Part shown: piece after piece, positions 51,080 through 51,263 of the stretch
Numbering within the stretch: the stretch's first letter is position 1
Layout of the letters: the number at the start of each line of letters is the position of its first letter
NCBI GenBank assembly: GCA_029009095.1
Contig: JAQXJT010000025.1
Span: 1 to 51,263, forward strand
DNA: 51,263 bases
DNA from: a bacterium
GTDB taxonomy: Bacteria > Bacillota > Clostridia > Oscillospirales > Oscillospiraceae
Direction: 5' to 3'
The notes under the pieces: model-generated
Database searches by the model: none
The model's input: the letters and a program-made list of their open reading frames with translations, nothing else
What the model was told of the DNA's origin: nothing
Made by a program: the position numbers and the translations under genes

Positions 51080-51263
51080 ATGATGCTTAATCATAATGAA
51101 TATTTGAATTATACATTACCTGACAATTGGTGTGCCGAAGAGGATATTGATAATCTTCTTTTGTATAATCCCAGCGGCAATGGTGCGATAACAACATCTT
51201 TTTTCAATGTTTTAAAAACAAAAGAATCTTTAGATGAGCAGATAAGCATATTGGCCAAAAGAT
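51080..51263 (+). CDS. Unknown protein, truncated by the window edge
   Basis: 61 codons are visible from the ATG at 51080, with AGAGGTGAG about 6 nt upstream; the next codon is also ATG. The protein starts M-M-L-N-H-N-E-Y-L-N-Y-T-L and has a D-N-W-C-A-E-E-D stretch. It is strongly AT-rich compared with the rest of the window, so it probably belongs to a transferred region. I do not recognise the family from this part. Confidence 0.6.
   Translation, partial: MMLNHNEYLNYTLPDNWCAEEDIDNLLLYNPSGNGAITTSFFNVLKTKESLDEQISILAKR

Overview
The window reads as chromosomal DNA of a GC-rich, spore-forming Firmicute, most likely an Oscillospiraceae (clostridial cluster IV) relative. This is inferred from gene content: a spoIIGA-sigE pair, a SpoIIQ-like LytM protein behind a sigma-F-type promoter, HemZ, a split transketolase and SmpB/tmRNA, all at high GC with tightly packed operons and strong Shine-Dalgarno sites. 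Most genes lie on the minus strand.

Layout. 1-6.0 kb: a large secreted InlB-type repeat protein (C-terminus outside the window), a small Cys protein, and a LuxR/TetR regulator pair behind a consensus promoter and a 13-bp palindrome. 6.1-7.9 kb: a translationally coupled DUF937-barnase-barstar operon. 7.9-9.9 kb: a membrane protein and an Fe-S aldo/keto reductase. 9.9-14.6 kb: a four-gene envelope operon (phosphodiester glycosidase, bitopic protein, XpaC-like protein, YdcF). 14.7-17.5 kb: an amino-acid ABC importer behind a lysine riboswitch. 17.5-22.8 kb: MATE exporter, uridine-kinase-like protein, HemZ and an rRNA methyltransferase. 22.8-28 kb: a MacB-type ABC export operon with two different adaptors. 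28-29.6 kb: spoIIGA-sigE. 29.7-33.5 kb: aspS coupled to a two-subunit transketolase. 33.6-38.8 kb: S9 peptidase, an ECF-type sigma factor with its putative anti-sigma partner, and a marR-degV operon with two operators. 38.9-39.7 kb: SpoIIQ-like gene.

39.7-40.2 kb holds the most unusual signal. Two tandem, diverged copies of a roughly 270-bp unit each carry a conserved promoter-like block, a long C/U-only tract and an intrinsic terminator, and neither has a convincing reading frame. They look like a pair of paralogous small RNAs. 41.1-42.2 kb is AT-rich accessory DNA (MerR remnant, crystallin-J1-like gene, a GTGAAAT palindromic repeat element) abutting the 3' end of tmRNA. 42.2-49.4 kb: ssrA-ppi-smpB, ung, a DUF3048 lipoprotein, secG, an M28 peptidase, an azlD remnant and an M3 peptidase. 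49.6-50.6 kb: a corrinoid-methyltransferase-like UroD-family protein. The window ends in AT-rich DNA with an operator-like palindrome over a promoter and a truncated gene.

All functions are assigned by reading the sequence. No database search was run.
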